A stretch of 7,717 bases of DNA. Origin: Paracoccaceae bacterium. Its GTDB lineage: Bacteria > Pseudomonadota > Alphaproteobacteria > Rhodobacterales > Rhodobacteraceae. Location of the stretch: the NCBI GenBank assembly GCA_029881635.1, contig JAOUMG010000075.1, forward strand, positions 1 to 7,717, given 5' to 3'. Shown piece after piece: positions 6,861 through 7,717 of the stretch (position 1 is the first letter of the stretch; each line of letters starts with the position of its first letter). The notes under the pieces are model-generated. The model was not told the DNA's origin, did not search any database, and was given only the letters and a program-made list of their open reading frames with translations. Both the position numbers and the translations under genes were made by a program.

Positions 6861-6888
6861 AATTCTTGATAATTCTGAATATTTCAGA
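6861..6888 (+). repeat. Ten-base phased AT-rich repeats and inverted repeat beside the tRNA
   Basis: AATTCT occurs at 6861 and again at 6871, one helical turn apart. TCTGAA-TAT-TTCAGA at 6874-6888 is a perfect 6-bp inverted repeat overlapping the second copy. The stretch starts ten bases after the tRNA and is strongly AT-rich compared with the DNA to its left. It could be core or arm binding sites of the neighbouring recombinase. Confidence 0.4.
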
Positions 6889-6894
6889 TACACG
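6866..6894 (+). promoter_or_regulatory. Possible integrase promoter
   Basis: TTGATA (6866-6871) and TACACG (6889-6894) are separated by 17 bases, an acceptable -35/-10 pair pointing into the integrase gene. The spacer holds the inverted repeat at 6874-6888, which would let a bound protein block transcription. The -10 match is poor. Confidence 0.3.
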
Positions 6895-6910
6895 CCTAGT
6901 GGAATGGGCC

Positions 6911-6947
6911 GATTTTCGGTACCCAAAACGAGAATTTCGGTACCGAA
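6911..6947 (+). promoter_or_regulatory. Two palindromic sites 21 bp apart upstream of the integrase start
   Basis: The copies at 6911-6926 and 6932-6947 agree at 14 of 16 positions and share TTTCGGTACC. The second contains a perfect 12-base palindrome, TTCGGTACCGAA (6936-6947), and the first has the same palindrome with one mismatched pair. Their centres are 21 bases apart, two helical turns, and the second ends two bases before the ATG at 6950. They look like a tandem operator for a dimeric regulator, or recombinase/excisionase sites. Confidence 0.55.
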
Positions 6948-6949
6948 GC

Positions 6950-7717
6950 ATGCTGCAACCTAAGATTCCTTACCTTCTTCCTGAACGTGGTCGTTTCTAT
7001 TATCAGCGCAGAGTACCCCTCGACTTTCAGGACGCTGTAGGCACGAAAAAATGGCGAAAGCCTGTCGGTGGGGAATACCTAACCGCTGTGGATGAGGTCC
7101 GTAAGCTTACAAAAGAACATGATGCACTCCTTGCCACTTTGAAGAACCCTGAGGAACGGCGCGATCACAAAGCAAAGACGCGTCGCGCACGAGAGACAGC
7201 AAAGGCCGCTGCTGATATTATAGCTGACGCGGCCTATCGTAAGTGGCTAGCAGCCAATAATATAGAAGATCCTGAATTCTTCGGGGAAGACCCAGGTTCG
7301 ATGGCTATTGTGGCCGAAATGCGCGCTGTCCCGTGGGCAAGCGCAGCTAGTTTTGTTGAGGCGCTTGAAGCTGAACGTAAAGTTGAACCGAACCTAGCGA
7401 TGATAACAACGTACATCGACTTGATGGAAGCCGCTGACGCTCCTCTCTGTCGTTTGACCATTGCTCCCTTTCAAGAATATCGTGAGATTGTCGAAGCTGC
7501 CAGCGAGCGTGTCAGAGGAACTATTAGATTTCTACCTCGCATTCCAGAACCAATGGATGATGACGAGTTTCATGACTGCCTTGTCGAAATACTGAATTCG
7601 CATTTTGGCCCTTCGGTGACACCGCCGTCCAACCCAGAGGATCGAGATGAGTTTGATCTGGCAAAGCAGCGGTTGGAACGCCAAATTTCGCGCGTTTCGC
7701 GTAGTCCTGACACAATA
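6950..7717 (+). CDS. Probable phage-type tyrosine recombinase (integrase), 3' partial
   Basis: The frame is open for 256 codons to the right edge, so the C-terminus is missing. The N-terminus (IPYLLPERGRFYYQRRVP, residues 6-23) matches the start typical of many phage and island integrases (DUF6538-like: a short strand, GRFYY, RRVP, then a Gly and a basic segment). Residues 45-160 are highly charged and helical, plausibly a linker plus part of the core-binding domain. The catalytic Arg-His-Arg-Tyr residues would lie beyond the window, so enzyme identity rests on the N-terminus and position. It begins 98 bases after a tRNA 3' end and reads away from it. Sampled G+C is about 47-53%, and ATA, CTA and AGA codons appear that its neighbours avoid, indicating acquired DNA. 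No clear ribosome binding site precedes the ATG. An in-frame GTG at 6899 is an alternative start adding 17 residues. Confidence 0.65.
   Translation, partial: MLQPKIPYLLPERGRFYYQRRVPLDFQDAVGTKKWRKPVGGEYLTAVDEVRKLTKEHDALLATLKNPEERRDHKAKTRRARETAKAAADIIADAAYRKWLAANNIEDPEFFGEDPGSMAIVAEMRAVPWASAASFVEALEAERKVEPNLAMITTYIDLMEAADAPLCRLTIAPFQEYREIVEAASERVRGTIRFLPRIPEPMDDDEFHDCLVEILNSHFGPSVTPPSNPEDRDEFDLAKQRLERQISRVSRSPDTI

Larger units (their letters stand above)
6852..7717 (+). mobile_element. Left end of a genomic island or prophage inserted at tRNA-Tyr
   Basis: Immediately after the tRNA CCA the composition shifts from about 62% to about 50% G+C, starting with a very AT-rich leader, and an integrase-like gene reads away from the tRNA. 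This is the usual left boundary of an element integrated at a tRNA 3' end. The other end, where a copy of the tRNA 3' segment should lie, is outside the window, so size and cargo are unknown. Confidence 0.65.

Noticed and set aside
6763..6951. Minus-strand 62-residue open frame containing GDPGIEPGTSRLGG
   Set aside because: It is antisense to the tRNA-Tyr gene. Peptides of this PGIEPGTSR type are well-known false proteins read from the opposite strand of tRNA genes.
1..7717. CRISPR array, insertion sequence or toxin-antitoxin pair
   Set aside because: No regularly spaced repeats, no transposase and no small overlapping gene pair of that kind were found within the window.

Overview
The window is about 62% G+C over most of its length, for example 38 of 60 bases G or C at 4081-4140. 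It reads like the chromosome of an alphaproteobacterium, most likely a Rhodobacteraceae/Roseobacter-group member. That placement is an inference from base composition, from the form II CO-dehydrogenase-like gene pair, and from the family mix (DUF302, YHS, rlmB next to a tRNA-Tyr). No search was run.

Layout. (1) Positions 2-2996 (+) hold the 3' part of a molybdenum hydroxylase operon. A large molybdopterin subunit, cut by the left edge, carries the AYRGAGR motif of form II CoxL-like proteins, and an FAD subunit follows it. (2) A hairpin-rich convergent gap leads to a small secreted DUF302 protein (-). (3) hisF and hisE (+) overlap by 4 bases and encode two steps of histidine synthesis. They are read divergently from the DUF302 gene. 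(4) The 449-base gap 4821-5269 has no convincing gene. It holds a hairpin just after hisE, a clear intrinsic terminator pointing along the minus strand, and interleaved complementary segments that could form a pseudoknot. (5) Two minus-strand genes follow: a secreted YHS-domain protein, and rlmB, the 23S rRNA Gm2251 methyltransferase. (6) A tRNA-Tyr (+) has a good sigma-70-type promoter.

Right after the tRNA CCA end the composition drops to about 47-53% G+C in sampled lines. A different codon style begins (ATA, CTA and AGA codons), and an open reading frame with the N-terminal look of a phage-type tyrosine recombinase runs off the right edge. This is the classic arrangement of a genomic island or prophage inserted at a tRNA 3' end. 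Between tRNA and integrase lie helically phased short repeats and two palindromes 21 bp apart, good candidates for integrase, excisionase or repressor binding sites.

The housekeeping genes (his, rlmB, tRNA) are ordinary. The parts most worth following up are the island junction at 6768-6950 with its unseen cargo to the right, and the unexplained minus-strand transcript end at 4908-4934.
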